Shown here: piece after piece, positions 45,120 to 57,199 of the stretch | Layout of the letters: the number at the start of each line of letters is the position of its first letter | Numbering within the stretch: position 1 is the stretch's first letter | Source of the DNA: Diabrotica undecimpunctata | Taxonomy: Eukaryota > Arthropoda > Insecta > Coleoptera > Chrysomelidae | Direction of reading: 5' to 3' | Length of the DNA stretch: 64,000 nt | Assembly (NCBI RefSeq): GCF_040954645.1 | Contig: NC_092809.1 | Location: 76,740,435-76,804,434 of the forward strand | Notes under the pieces: model-generated | The model's input: the letters and a program-made list of their open reading frames with translations, nothing else | Databases searched by the model: none | What the model was told of the DNA's origin: nothing | Made by a program: the position numbers and the translations under genes

Positions 45120-45885
45120 AAATAGGTAATAAAAAATAAAATTAATAAAAAAAATTGTACCATGTCGCTAATGTGTTTATAAAAAGAACCAATTATTGTA
45201 AATATATGCTGGTTATTAACTTATATTTAGTTACTGTTAAAGTACAAATTCACTTTTCTTGATTCATTGATACGCTGCGGTTCTATCAAGCAAGCTTCGC
45301 AGTTCTCAAACTCATTAAGTTTAATGTTCAACAAATTATAACTATTAGGTATAACGTACATTCCTTCCGTTTCTCTGACAGATACTACCACTTCAGTATA
45401 ATATTTGGTTAATTATAATATCACAGATATCTCTAAAACTTAAACAGAAATAATTTCAATTTATAGTTTGTCGAAATTTACGATTATTAATTATCATAAA
45501 TGTCGGTGCAATTAAATCTGACTAGGTTTATTGCCTTTAAATTTATTCAAAGACATAAGAAGCAACAATATTGAGAAGGTAAAAACCAATAAACATTCAA
45601 AGATAGACATCTTAATTTATAATGATTATTTAAAAAATACCTTGATTAATTTAAGTTCTTGTTCAATTAAAAAAATACATCCTAGGTGCATGAATCAGTA
45701 TTTATTTATTGTAAATGTCTAAAATATTTTTTTGTTAATTTAAGCTTTCTTAATATTCATGAAAATTTGGCAAATTGTATTGCCACAAATAATATAATAC
45801 GATTAATATGTTTATCGAGATAACTGATCTAATGTTTCGAGACTTAAGATTACTTAGATCAGTAATCGAAAATATGATTAAACTG
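45120..45885. other. No gene recognised
   Basis: AT-rich with no supported features. Confidence 0.5.
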
Positions 45886-46078
45886 AGCCACAAAAAAAAA
45901 TATAATATTTTGCTCTAAAAGTTTTATTGACTGATTCTTATAATACTTTTTACACTGAATCCAAAAATGATATTAGTTATTTTTCTATCGCGTATGGTTT
46001 TCTTGTGACAGTCAAATTCAAATAATACACTTTTTTACCTACATATGTATAGCTATGGCTATGGATCTACTACATTAA

Positions 46079-46925
46079 AGCTAAGCGTCCATAAATCCGC
46101 ATCGTATTATACGGATGCATCGGACGCATCGGATTAATTTTTCATACTGCGTCGTCCACTGTATCGGCAGCAATCGGATTTGCTGCCACGAGTATCGGCA
46201 ATCGGATAATCCGAATAAAATTTCAAATTGATTTGACAAATAGATTATTATTATTAAGTATTAATTCGTAAAATTAACATAATAATTCTTATAATTTACG
46301 CGTTATTCACTTTGTAAACATTCAATTTTACACTTCACTCAGTAACATCATTAACAACTCTAATAGGTGTATGTAATTAAAAAATGTGTTGTTTTTTTAA
46401 CGAAAATAATTTTCATAGTTAGATACTCAAGATATCTTGAGAAAGACCAATAAACATGAAAAATGAGTAAAATTTATGATATTTTAATCCCCATAATCAA
46501 CTTATCATGGCCTGTAATATTTTTTTCTGAATATACCTATGTATATATAAAATTAAAGTTAAAACTGAGTTTACTTGTTTGATTACGTACAAAAAGTTAT
46601 ACATTAAAAATAATTAAAAATGTCAAATATTAAAAAGCTGGGGAGATCGACATTTTTAAACTTTGGTTTTTTCGGAACAAAAATAGGTGTTAACAAGACG
46701 ATCGTCAAATGCAAATAGCCGTACATTAGCTCCCACTGGACCTTGCTACCATGCGAAATTGCGAACAAAGCGCGCGGAGTGCGTCCACGGATCAGAATTC
46801 CGTATAACGCATAATGGGAATTACGTATAACGGACGCAGGTACATAAGTTTTTATACAAGTTAAACTAAAATCAGATGCATACGATGCGTCCGATATGTA
46901 CTATGCGGACCTGTGAAAGCTTATT
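46079..46925. mobile_element. Non-autonomous foldback/MITE-like insertion
   Basis: The ends are related as inverted repeats: AAGCTAAGCGTCCATAAATCC at the left and, inverted from 46925, AAGCTTTCACAGGTCCGCAT at the right. Both lead into subterminal GGACGCATCG-type repeats that recur inside (CGGATGCATCGGACGCATCG, ATCGGCAATCGGATAATCCG). No coding region. It interrupts the unnamed transposon gene. The target duplication could not be fixed. Confidence 0.6.
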
Positions 46926-47274
46926 TTAAAAGGTAATTGTGAGAGTATTTTGTTTCTGAAACATCTCTTTTAAGTGTCCAGCAGTAGTCAGCCAGCATTG
47001 TCGGACTCCGTTTTACTTGATAACGTTTTTCCATACTTCAAATATCCTAATGGAAATGTTAATCCTTAATGTTTATCACCAACATTTCCAAGATTTTACC
47101 ACATTTTTGAAACAGTTCCATGCTCTTTTTTCTATGTCTTGAAGTCTGCGTTCGAAATTGTTATCTTTTATCAAATCTCGTATTTGTGGGCCTACAAAGA
47201 TGCCCTCTTTGATTTTGAAAAAGTTTTTAATCAATCCTAACTTGATATGCAACGGTGGTAGATACATTTCTTTA

Positions 47275-48186
47275 TAATATATATAATGTATCTTAATACA
47301 CTGGCAAGAAGAATGGAACAACACGGAGGATGTGGCACAGTGGATGAAAATACTGATACCGAACATAAGAGATCGGGTGGACTGTGACCACAAGCGACTG
47401 GATTATTTCCTGACGCAGGTGCTCACACGACACGGGTGTTTTAGAGCCTACCTCGCTAGGTTCGGAAAGGCTGACACAGATGAATGCCTATACTGGGGAC
47501 ACTCGGACACTGTGACACATACGATGTTATATTGCAACAGATGGATAGTAGAAAGGAACAGAATGGAAAGAGAGACAGGTGTGAATTTTGTTACAGTGAG
47601 GGAAATGATTGAGAGAATGATTGAAAATAAAAGGTTGGACTAGCGTACACAACTATATCCGTGCAGTGATCAAGAAAAAAGAAAAGGAAGAAAGACAGCT
47701 GGACCAACGGCAAAGGTAAGAGGGAAAGATGCTGGACGTTGAAGCTAGAAAAGTGGGTCAGACTGTATGAGTTAGAATGCGTGAGTCAGACTGTGGGGAA
47801 GGAGGAAATGCCCGAGTGATGCCGTACTAGGAGTGATGAGGGTCTTCTACGCGCTACCTGGAACGAGACAGGGAGCCTCCTTGCTGATGAATGGACTGTG
47901 GATGTGGATGAATGGAGAATGAATGAATGAAGGTAGTGTTTCGGAAGTGATGCCGGCCTTACAGCGGCCATTCCGCTTCCAGATCGCTGGATAAACGAGG
48001 AGTGTCTGGTTTAGCAGGTAGGCGTTCGGCGTAGACTCGGCGACGAGAGGGTATTTTAAAGTACCTCGAGAACTATCGCCGGGAGTACGAAGAACGAATC
48101 CTGCACTAAAGTCAGTCAGGCGGCGTCCTGGACTGAGATGTTTTTTGAAGATTTCAGACCCCCTCTCTATAAAGACCAAAAAAAAA
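47275..48186 (+). mobile_element. R1-like LINE, 5'-truncated, with poly(A) and 15-bp TSD
   Basis: Flanked by 15-bp target duplications AGATACA(T/C)TTCTTTA at 47260-47274 and 48187-48201 with one mismatch, and ended by an A10 tail just before the second copy. It carries the last ~105 codons of the LINE pol ORF and ~500 bp of 3' UTR. Removing one duplication reconnects the host transposon frame (KEVYL / KEMYL), which confirms the boundaries. Confidence 0.85.
47332..47643 (+). pseudogene. LINE pol C-terminus (cysteine motif region)
   Basis: RVDCDHKRLDYFLTQVLTRH, GCFRAYLARFGKADTDECLY, a C..H..H..C-type arrangement (ECLYWG, HTMLYCNRW) and a short Glu/Arg-rich end: the region following the RT in R1/Jockey-type elements. 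The open frame starts inside the protein; the Met is not the native start. Confidence 0.82.
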
Positions 48187-48424
48187 AGATACACTTCTTT
48201 AGGATCAAACAAAGGCGTGTTTTCAAGAATTTTCTTACCAGGTTCAATGGATTTCCGTTTAACCCATATTTGAGGTGTTCAGTTTTTGCCCTGGTCACTC
48301 ACTTTACAGCCAAAAATAAAGCTCAGCAAAGGACTAAAATTTCTCCTCAGTGATTTAAAAGTTAACTCACCACACATATAACCAAACGTGTCTATGTGAT
48401 TTAGACATCTACGAGGCAAGTAAC

Positions 48425-48758
48425 TATGCATAACACAACTTAAAAGCAGTGTGACTTGAATGAAGCTTACTGTTTGGGAGACGGCACAGCACTGACTAAG
48501 CTTGAGTCAACAAAAGCGAGCATTGTTCGACGTGCCTATGATCTTGTACGCGGGAAGATACTAATAAAACTGAATGTACATCCATATACATATACATATT
48601 TAAGGGTTATTGTAAATATATAATGAAATTTCAAAAAATAGGAAAAAACAAAAAATAAAGTAGAACTTTTAAAGTAAATTCTACTCACCAAAATAACAGT
48701 AACCAAATGACATTAAACAGTGGAAATAATAAATGGGACAAAACACGTGCTTTCCAGT

Positions 48759-48819
<61 letters not shown>

Positions 48820-50180
48820 TTAGGAAATAACAATCAACAGGTGTCTCATTTAAATAAAATCTATTGGGGGTATTCCAAGTAAAACCGGAAGTAGAGTAGT
48901 AACAAAAAATATCACATCAAATGCGTTATGTGCCATTGTACTTGAATGCAAAGTTTCATAAATATCGTCTTTTTCGTTTTAAACATATTAACGTACTTTA
49001 TCCATACTTTATCCTAACTCTGTGTAAGTAGAACTCCAAATCAATCTTACGTCTTTTTCTCGTAACAAACGCAAGTATATTCTATAAAAGGGTTTTTCTG
49101 ATTTATTTGATCGAGAAACTATTTTAAATCGCCATGTATCCTTCCTCCCGTTTATGCAGAGTAGATCATGTTCTCTTAAAAGCCCAAAACCTATTTTCAG
49201 TTGCCTACGCCGAGTGCAAACATTTTTCTTCGAAATAAAGTATCTTTTGCGTTCTAAATTGAGTTTTCCGAACAATTTTGCCGGTAACATGGTCGAACGT
49301 GTTGTAAATACTCCCGGGAAATCTAAACCTATTTTCCACATCAGCATTTGATTACGTAAAACAAAAGAACAAAAGCAATTTTAACTTCCGCGGTGATAAA
49401 TTTTCGTAGAAGTGGGTATATTACGGAAGTTTGGATTACCGAATATAACTCAGATCCACGTAAAAGATATGGCCATTTTCCGGGGAAGATTGTTTGAAAA
49501 AAGAGCGCCTAAAAATTTGCTTCAATAAGTCAGACCAACTTTTCTGTTGATTTAATTACACAAATCTGCAAACATTCCATCCTTATGGCCCAAAATATGG
49601 AAAATCTTTTATTAAGAGGACAATAAAAAATAGTTACAAGACGTATTTTACAAAAATGTGACTGTCATAGAAAATTCACTTACTGCAGTCGTCAGAGACG
49701 AAAACGCCACTCAACCTCAAACATCGTCCGAACAAGCTGAATTTTGCCGAGAATGTCTATTTTGATAAAAAGATAGATTTTACTAATAAATAGAATTTAA
49801 AATAGAGTTTACTACTACTACCTTCGTTAAAACCCCCATTTGTATGGAAAAAAATCGATTTACCAAGAGTCTGTACGCCATAGAAAAAAACGTTTTAAAT
49901 AAAAAATGTAGCTGAGATAATTTTAACCCCATCCAGCATAAGTTTGCGTTCGCCATATACGGCAGTGCAGCCCCGTCATATTTAAGCTGTTTTTGTTCGA
50001 TCCGAATGTTCTTATTCAAATCTAGAGGTGGGGAAATCACATAGGAATGTGTGCACGCAAGTGAGGTTACTGCCCTGCCATTTACTACTTACTCACCCTT
50101 TGAGCTTTTGTCGTTAAAGTAGTAGGTGTTTATAACGTCTCAGAGCAGCGATTAATAAAGTTATCAATCCGTCGCAGATC
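48425..50180. other. Mostly unassigned; TA tract at 48762-48816
   Basis: Contains a TA run of 55 bp. A 112-codon minus-strand frame at 49009-49347 (KIGFGLLREHDLLCINGRKD, rich in Lys and Arg) is the longest unexplained frame in this part. I do not recognise it and see no splice or promoter signal that argues for it. Possibly decayed transposon sequence. Confidence 0.35.
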
Positions 50181-50199
50181 CTAGTTAAGAAGGTTTTGA

Positions 50200-50969
50200 C
50201 AATGATATGAGTTCAGAAAGTGATTATTCAACTACAGACGAGAAGGAAGATGACAAACCAGTACAATTCGGGTATTAAACAGTTATTTCAAATCCATTTT
50301 ACGACCAAAGATATTCAATGAATCGTGTTGAACTTTCTAATGATTTTCAGCCTGCTATAGACATTAATTCTTAGAAATCCGCCAGAGAATGCTTTGAAGC
50401 ATTTGTTTCACCTAAAATAGTTAGAAGCATTTGTGACTGGACCAACCAACGTGCCAAACTGTATTTTTAGGAAAATGAAACTTTGTATGGCAAAATTTAT
50501 GGTCTAATATGGAAGGATGCTTCTGTAAAAAACATGTATGTTTTTTATTTCTCATTTATTGTTGATGGGGATAACTCATCTAAAATGCATGGCTATTGGA
50601 GAAAATCGTTTCTACTAAGAGGACCACCGGTGTTTTCTGGAAAAATTATGACTAGAGACAAATAAGAAATGTAGATTTTTTTCATTTTATATGTAAGTTT
50701 ATGTTTGTTTTTAAGTTTTTGAGATCCAGTCTGTTTTTAGCTGTTTTTTTTTTCGCGCCGTTAAGTGAAAATAGCACACTTGTAATTGGCATAGGTGAAA
50801 CATGTGCAATTGATGAATGTCTCATGATATACAAAGGCCGCTTGCATTTGAAACAGCATTTTTTTTTTTAAAAGAGGTCCAGATTTGGAAGAAAATTATT
50901 TGTATTATTAAAATTATTAAAATAATTAATGAGGGTTTGTACATTCAACTTCGGACTGTATATTGGAAA

Positions 50970-51025
<56 letters not shown>

Positions 51026-51372
51026 TATCTTATATACCAGGCACAGCATCATTATCAATGACTGAGCGAATAGTTCTTTTCCTGAAATCTATTGGAAGAA
51101 GGTCGTGAAGTAATCCTGGACAGCTGGTATTTGTCTGGCCGCTTGGCTCAATTTTTAATATCAAAAAATACTTGTGTAACAGGTACTATAAATATAAGAG
51201 TATTATAACATGAACATGGGTGCAGTAGATATGATTGATCAAGAAATCAAACCATATAATACTGCCAAAAAAACTACTGGTTCAAAAAAGTACTGTTAAC
51301 CGATAATAGTAAGCGCGTGAATCCTTATGTAGGTGCCACTTACCGTATGACGGTCCGGCGGGAAAGGGTTAA
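50200..51372 (+). pseudogene. piggyBac-type element relic 2 with 3' end
   Basis: Blocks: ICDWTNQRAKLYF, a 60-codon frame with WKDASVKNMYVFYF and YWRKSFLLRGPPVFSGKIMTR (N-terminal domain), then after a gap EVILDSWYLSGRLAQFLISK (second Asp block, DNWYTS changed to DSWYLS) and MNMGAVDMIDQEIKPYNT (GGVDR.DQ block). The 3' end reads, inverted, TTAA followed by CCCTTTCCCGCCGG (51372 to 51355), which agrees with a piggyBac terminal repeat at its TTAA target. A TA run (50972-51020) interrupts it. The 5' end was not found. Confidence 0.82.
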
Positions 51373-51374
51373 AC

Positions 51375-53100
51375 AAAAATGTTTATTAGCACTTTTTCTG
51401 TAGAATGAACCGTTCTCTTAGAAACAACGCTTGAAGCCGTCGGCAGTTTTAAATGTCAGTTACGCCAGCGAAATCAATTTTAAATAAAATTTGTATCAAC
51501 TCGTCGGTAAAAATTCAATATCTTTTGATCAGAGTGCTCTATCGACAAAAATCAAAATAGTTTTAAAGATGAAGAATGCAGTTTTCGTATGCAATTTTTG
51601 TATTTGTCAAATAAAGTCAGTTTTAATAAAGGAGTTAAATAAATAAATGTTGCGCTATTTTTCCACTTTTTACGATTCTTATGAGATCAATAAATTTTAT
51701 CACTTTCATTGACCGGTCACTATGGTAATTTGTTTATAACTACTTTTTTTCCTATTACATGCTTTTTTATTTATATATAAACAAGACGATAAGGTACTCA
51801 GAGTTCCACAGCCAACGCATTTGTAGTTCTCCACTCAAGTCGATAATTACTTTGTTATGGACTGTCCAAGCTCGTCAACTTTTTTTATTTTAATATTTTA
51901 ACAAACTACAAAGGAATATTAACTCAATTACAAGTACAATACTTACAATTACAAATTAAGTTTAATACCTAAAACTTGTTTATATAAATCAATACTTGAC
52001 CCAGACAAAGAAGGGAAGCGACCGATTAATACTCGATCGCAGGTATGAAAAAGAAAGTGGCCTCTCATCAATACTCAGAGACCCGGAGGTAGAAGTTCTT
52101 ACCAGATCAATACTCCGGATCGAACTTATTTGCCGACGTTCTTCATGGCAATTTATACTCTTGCCAGTGATCTATCTCAAGTGCTCATCAATGGTAGTGG
52201 TAGGTTGTTGATGGGAGTGCGGGTACATAGGGTGAGAGCAAGCGTTGATCGGGACATCGTTACAGACTACCCTATTTTCTAGCAAATTCTTCGATTTATC
52301 GTTTCTTCGTTTAATTGTAGGAATCCATTCAACCGTAAGTATTTTGGTAACATATAGTTCATAAGTTTTATTTTTATCTCGTCCAAACCTCGTACTTTTA
52401 AAAATATTTAGCCAATCGTTCACAACATAAAGAGGTTGATACTTGCAATGATACAATTGTTTGACCAAAATGGTTATTATGTTCGGGCAACGAAAGGTAA
52501 GATCTGTATCGCTGTATCTGTACCGCTGTCCGTGTGCAGGAGAATCCGAATTTTTGAATGAATGATTACGTCAACAAACTGAATTTTCGGTCAATATTTC
52601 TTTGAGAACGGCGTTGGCCAGGTGTTATAAATAGTTCTAGTATATTACCAGTAATATCAAACTGTGAGCGAAACATAGTGTGTTTTTTAATCATAAACGT
52701 AGTTTAAAAAAAAAACGGAGTGAATAACCCGACACTGAATCTGCCGATAGTCATTTGTTATCAGAACTGTCCAGAAAACGAATTTTTGTCGAAAATGAAA
52801 AATGACTTAGTACTAAAAGATATTAATTCCATTATCTTCCAAATCTTATCTAAGAAACAAAATAAAGGACGGCTTGTTCGACAGATGCTTAAATATCGGA
52901 AAATCATTTAAGATTATCTGTTCAAATATCCATAGTCGTGCGAGTTAAAGGGATAGTATTCGAAATTTTAATTATATCCGAGAGAAGAAAAGCTACTGTA
53001 GTAAGGTTAACGGTTAAGAAAGGAAAATCAGTTTTATTGAATGATCCGGACAAGTTAAGTATTAAATAAAGTAAATGATTAACTATTATCTATTTAGGTA
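51375..53100. other. No gene recognised
   Basis: Two frames (52172-52468 minus, 98 aa; 52720-52911 plus, 63 aa) have no recognisable family. The short interval 52580-52730 resembles an LTR or promoter region in composition only. Confidence 0.4.
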
Positions 53101-53139
53101 AAGATAAATATGAATAAGACTTACAATCAATTTATTTTA

Positions 53140-53190
53140 CGCCCTACGACCGGTTTCGCATACTACAATTTTCTATGCATCATCAGGTCT
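53140..53190 (-). ncRNA. Hammerhead-like motif, isolated
   Basis: Minus strand: CTGATGA (53186-53180), T, stem II GCATA (53178-53174) with TATGC (53162-53158), GAA, 6-nt palindrome ACCGGT (53154-53149), C53148, then GTAGGGCG and AAAATAAA. Stem I pairs only weakly (AC with GU). It is probably a PLE or derived non-autonomous terminal repeat; no PLE coding sequence is nearby. Confidence 0.55.
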
Positions 53191-54719
53191 ACGGTACATG
53201 GCAAATTAAATGCTGAAATTACAATAACCCGTATTAGGGTGCTGCATGGTAGAAAATATATAGCAATTATGCCAATATTATACAGGGTTTCCAGAAACTC
53301 TCCCGACAAACGAAGACCCGAGATTCCAAAAATAATTTTAAGAAAATTTAACCCAATTCACCTAGTTTGAAAATGCTTCCTAAAAGGGCTAGAGCTTTTT
53401 AAATATGGCTGAGTGTAATTAATTTTTTTAAATACCTACAGAACTCTTCTATTTAGAAAAACGAAAACTTGTACGATTAATTATCGTCCAGAGTTGAATC
53501 GATTCCATCAATTGCCAATTTCTAGTACTGGTCATAATCGTTCGGTTTGGGTAGGTCAACGGTTATTTTACCGCATACCTTTTTTGTTTTTAACTTTTAA
53601 GCATTTGTGATACTAGATTATTAGATTTTCAGGTATTCTAGTACTAAAAGGTACTCCTAATTTATGTCGGTAGCATACACCGTATTATTTTGCCGTAATA
53701 TTCTTTACACTAGTTGGCTTTGAACTGTCAATAGAAGTATATCCTAGGTTTTTTATTATCAAATTTTTGTCAGTTCGTTTCTCTTGTTGTTTTTACTTTG
53801 TGGCATTAAAACAAAATAATTTAAATTAAAAAAAAATAGTTCTTACTAATGAAGAATACGCTGATATACGTTTAGTTTATTGCGAATTGAGGTGTAACGC
53901 TCGAGCAGTAACGTAGATGCGCTGAAAATTTTCCCCATTTAAAAGAAAGAAGTTCAGTGTTCTCCAAAAATAATGAAACAGGGTGACATAATAATATAAA
54001 AGCAGGACATGAAGATGTTACTTTAACTGAAGTTGAGGAAAATTTCAAAATTAGCGTTCGAAGACTATCTGCCATGTATCCCACAATTTCAAAATCTTCC
54101 GCAGAAAACGAAAGAAAACGAAAACGAAAGAAAACGCAGAAATTGTTACGAACATGCATTAAGCGTGGCCCGAGTAACGGTTGCATCTCGAAAGCGACTA
54201 GAAATTCCCAACGATGTATGGAGCGCCGGAGGGATCGACCCGTCAAATAGGCGAATTAGAGGTGGGATACTCCAGAATGTTCTAGTACATAATTACTTTT
54301 ATATATAAACATACCTTCTATGAGTATAATTAGTCTTTAAGATATAATCGTGGTGTAAACTTATAAATAAATATATTTATATAAATTCGAACCGCTCGTT
54401 TTATTTAAAAACGTTACAGTTGGTGTCACAGTGTGAGGACAATTGATTTATTTAAAAATAAATTCAGCAGTGACTTAAAAAAAAAAGACTTCTGAACTTT
54501 TGAAAAGTATTGTTCGTCGGGAACATCCACGTAGTTCGGTAGTGATCTTTGTAAAAAAAAAGAACATTTTAAAAGTACGTGTGTGCCTGATCAAAGATGC
54601 TGCTAGTACAACTCTCAGTAAAATAGTTGCGTGAGCAACTAGAAGAACGCGATGAAGACTGAAGCGGGCCCACGAAGATCCTCCAATAACGACTGAAGAA
54701 TGTTCATAAGAAGAATGGA

Positions 54720-55450
54720 GATGACCCAGAGACATTCCAGTTTCAACCAGCACAAGAAACAGTTTTAACAAAAATAAATGAGAAATTTCAAAATGTCTCG
54801 CAAATTATTGAAGAAACTTCTAAAAAAAATGATGAAAGATTCGATGAAACGTCTCAAATTATTAAAGAAGTAGCTAGACAAAACGACGAGAAACTCGAAA
54901 ATGTTTCCAGAAGATTCGACGAAGTATGTATTCAAAACAGTGAGAAATTTGAAGAAGTGTCTAAAACATTCGATAAAGTAGAAGAGAAGATCAAACAGTT
55001 AGAGAGCATGATAACCAATACAAAAGTGCTGCCACCAGTTAATACAGTAGCCTTAGATCCGGTAGTGAAAGAATAATCACCTAAAGGCGAAACGACACAT
55101 CATATGAGATTCAAATTGCTACCATTTGATGGAAAGTCCTCTTGGTCCATATACCTTAGACAATTTGAAGCTATTGCGACAGCCAATCATTGGACAGAAC
55201 AAGAAAAGGCTGTTTCCTTGACTGCTGTTTTACGAGGTGATGCTGCAGATATCCTAAGATCGATTCCCAAGGATCAAGAAAAATGTTACCAGACCTTGTT
55301 CACTCGACTAGACAAACGTTACGGAGATACCCATCTACAATAAGTCTACTAGGCGCAACTAAGAAGTAGAATTCAACGAGCAAGTGAAAATTTCCAAGAG
55401 TTTGAAGCAGATGTGAGGAAATCGTACGGAAAGTAGTTCGTAACATGATG
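54720..55450 (+). pseudogene. Ty3/gypsy gag remnant
   Basis: 54735-55075 encodes a heptad-like segment with repeated Asn-Asp-Glu-Lys/Arg-Phe-Asp-Glu blocks, likely coiled coil. Past a stop, 55104-55343 (79 codons) gives FDGKSSWSIYLRQFEAIATA and LRGDAADILRSIP, the capsid region of insect gypsy-type gags. RIQRASENFQEFEADV follows in another frame. Confidence 0.82.
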
Positions 55451-55867
55451 CCGAAGAGACGCGAAACCAGATGTTGGAATGGTGGCGACGTAGGTCACAT
55501 TCGCCGTAAATTGCAAGAAAATAATATAACAGTTCGAAAGCTAAAACAAATCGAACACAGGGCTGGAAAAAGTCATTCAAATGCTGATGCTCAGTCAAGA
55601 CGGCTATACAGTGCAAATTGTAACCACTGTCTTAAATTAGAAGAACGACTTTGCCCCGTGAGAGGAACCACCGTCATTAATGATCAACGGCAGCCTCAAC
55701 AGCTACAAGACGCTCAAGCAGATGATCCATCTATAAAAGGAGTATTGGATTGGGTGCGTCGAAGTGAAAGACCCTCTTGGCAAGACATTAGTGCATGTAG
55801 TCCAGAAGTCAAGTGTTACTGGAGCCAATGGAATTACCTAGTGCTAAAAGATGATCTTCTGTATTGA
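55445..55867 (+). pseudogene. Zinc knuckle fused to pol C-terminal segment
   Basis: 140 codons. The start CWNGGDVGHIRR is the gag zinc knuckle with one Cys lost (CWNCGDVGH expected). It jumps to HRAGKSHSNADAQSRR, the end of RNase H, and to an integrase N-terminal zinc-binding type region (SPEVKCYWSQWNYLVLKDD). The junction near 55530 shows that a deletion of several kb removed protease through most of RNase H. Confidence 0.8.
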
Positions 55868-56584
55868 ACCTTTGAGAACGATGATGATACAGAAACTAAG
55901 CTTCAGAGCCTACATATAGAGTTGCTAATCGGGACGCTCAGATCTAAGAGGGGAGTAGTGTTATGAACATGCATTCGGCGTGGCCCGTGTAACGGTTGCA
56001 TCTCGAAAGCGACTAGAAGTTTCCAGCGATGTATGGAGCGCGGGAGGGATCGACCCGTCAAATAGGCGAATTAGAGGTGGGATACTCCAGAATGTTCTAG
56101 TACATAATTAAATTTATATATAAACATACCTTCTATGAGTTAAGTTAGTCTTTAAGATATAATCGTGCTGTAAACTTATAAATAAATATATTTATATAAA
56201 TTCGAACCGCTCGTTTTATTTAAAAACGTTACAATATTTTACACAACGAAAATTTATACCCTTTTCATTTTACAAAGATACAAGCACTGTCACAAGGAGA
56301 TTTTGCTGCTTCTAAAGAAGTCGCTATATGTAACAATAAAACACTGAAATCTTTGTTTTCAAAACTTCCACAAAATTTATTAAAAAATCTTATCACTACA
56401 GCTGTTTCGGGATAGTGGCTTTCTCGAATGATCTATTTTTGGTACGCGTTTACACTTTATATTCTTTGACGAAATAGGTTGAGGAGGGGAGAACTGTTTG
56501 TCTCAAGTTGGTCATTCAGGATTATGTCTGTGTCTACACAGGCATAATTATTAGGTAATAAAATATTAAGTTAAGAATTATGGA

Positions 56585-57060
56585 TATTTGTCAAGGCTGT
56601 AGACAAGAATGGACAAGATTTTTTCTACTTAAAAAAAGGTTTCCTAGGCTAAAATCAACGAGGACATCTTTGTAGGTTCACAAATACGAGATTTGATAAA
56701 AGATAACAATTTCGAAAGACGACTAATGACTTAAAAAAAGGGCATGCACCTTTTTTAAAAAGTGCTTAAAAACGTCAGGTACTATAAATATGATAACTAC
56801 AAGGAATATGTGAACAATCTACTGAAAAACTATAGTGATTTGGGCTGCAACATGTCTCTTAAAATCCATTTGCTTGATTCCCACTTAAACATGTTCAGAC
56901 AAAATCTTGGAGATGTTAGTGATAAACATGTAGAACGTTTTTATCAAGATTTTTCAATTTTAATGTAGTAAATACCACAAGGAAACCATACGTGATAGAA
57001 AAACAATTATAAAAATTTTGGATTCAGTATAAAAAGTACTATAAGAAGCAGTCAATATTT
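56585..57060 (+). pseudogene. Second copy of the unnamed KIKEG-type transposon gene
   Basis: KAVDKNGQDFFYLKK, INEDIFVGSQIRDLIKDNN (frame-shifted) and an open 68-codon frame (56762-56968): NYSDLGCNMSLKIHLLDSHL, NLGDVSDKHVERFYQDF. The 3' tail (56985-57055) matches 45910-46015 inverted, which ties it to the element at 45890-48420. The N-terminal half is absent here. What joins it to the DUF4817 fragment upstream is unclear. Confidence 0.72.
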
Positions 57061-57199
57061 TTTTTGTTGGTCAGTGTTATTCTGGGAATAATATATTATT
57101 TTAACGAAGCCGAAATTTTCGCCTGGTCTGTAAAGAGCAGTCTTAAAATAAACATAAAATATGTTTTTCATACAGATAAAAAATTCTTCTTTTTCTTGT

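Larger units (their letters stand above)
45890..48420 (-). mobile_element. Unnamed arthropod transposon gene, interrupted twice
   Basis: Three minus-strand pieces make up one protein. 48420-48195: RRCLNHIDTFGYMCGELTFK, FGCKVSDQGK, TPLFDPKEVYL. 47290-47050: YLPPLHIKLGLIKNF, KIKEGIFVGPQIRDLIKDNN, FERRLQDIEKRAW. 47020-46926: YQVKRSPTMLADYCWTLKRD. The tail (46020-45890) matches the end of the copy at 56585-57060. I recognise this as a recurrent TE-linked ORF in arthropods (PRxCLN.PDTFCYVCGE...KIKEGIFVGPQIREL) but cannot name a superfamily. A LINE sits between pieces 1 and 2, and a foldback element between piece 3 and the tail. Confidence 0.72.
54144..56233 (+). mobile_element. Internally deleted Ty3/gypsy retrotransposon
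   Basis: Two LTRs of equal length (275 bp): 54144-54418 and 55959-56233, TG...CA, with about a dozen differences. After the 5' LTR comes TTGGTGTCACAGTG, the expected place for the primer binding site; before the 3' LTR is the purine run AAGAGGGGAGTAG. Coding remnants are gag and the far end of pol; protease, RT, most of RNase H and nearly all of integrase are missing. No envelope gene is seen. Flanking 4-mers AAAT and ATAT could be an imperfect target duplication. Confidence 0.85.
53840..56440 (+). mobile_element. DUF4817-type transposon interrupted by an LTR element
   Basis: Left part 53842-54140 reads LTNEEYADIRLVYCELRCNA (a helix-turn-helix domain I know as DUF4817) and VEENFKISVRRLSAMYPTIS. 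The reading resumes right after the LTR element at 56234 with ILHNENLYPFHFTKIQALSQ and GDFAASKEV, where relatives have HPYHYTRVQ.L..GD. The LTR element therefore landed inside this gene. Catalytic residues are not visible; the sequence decays after 56410. Confidence 0.65.
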
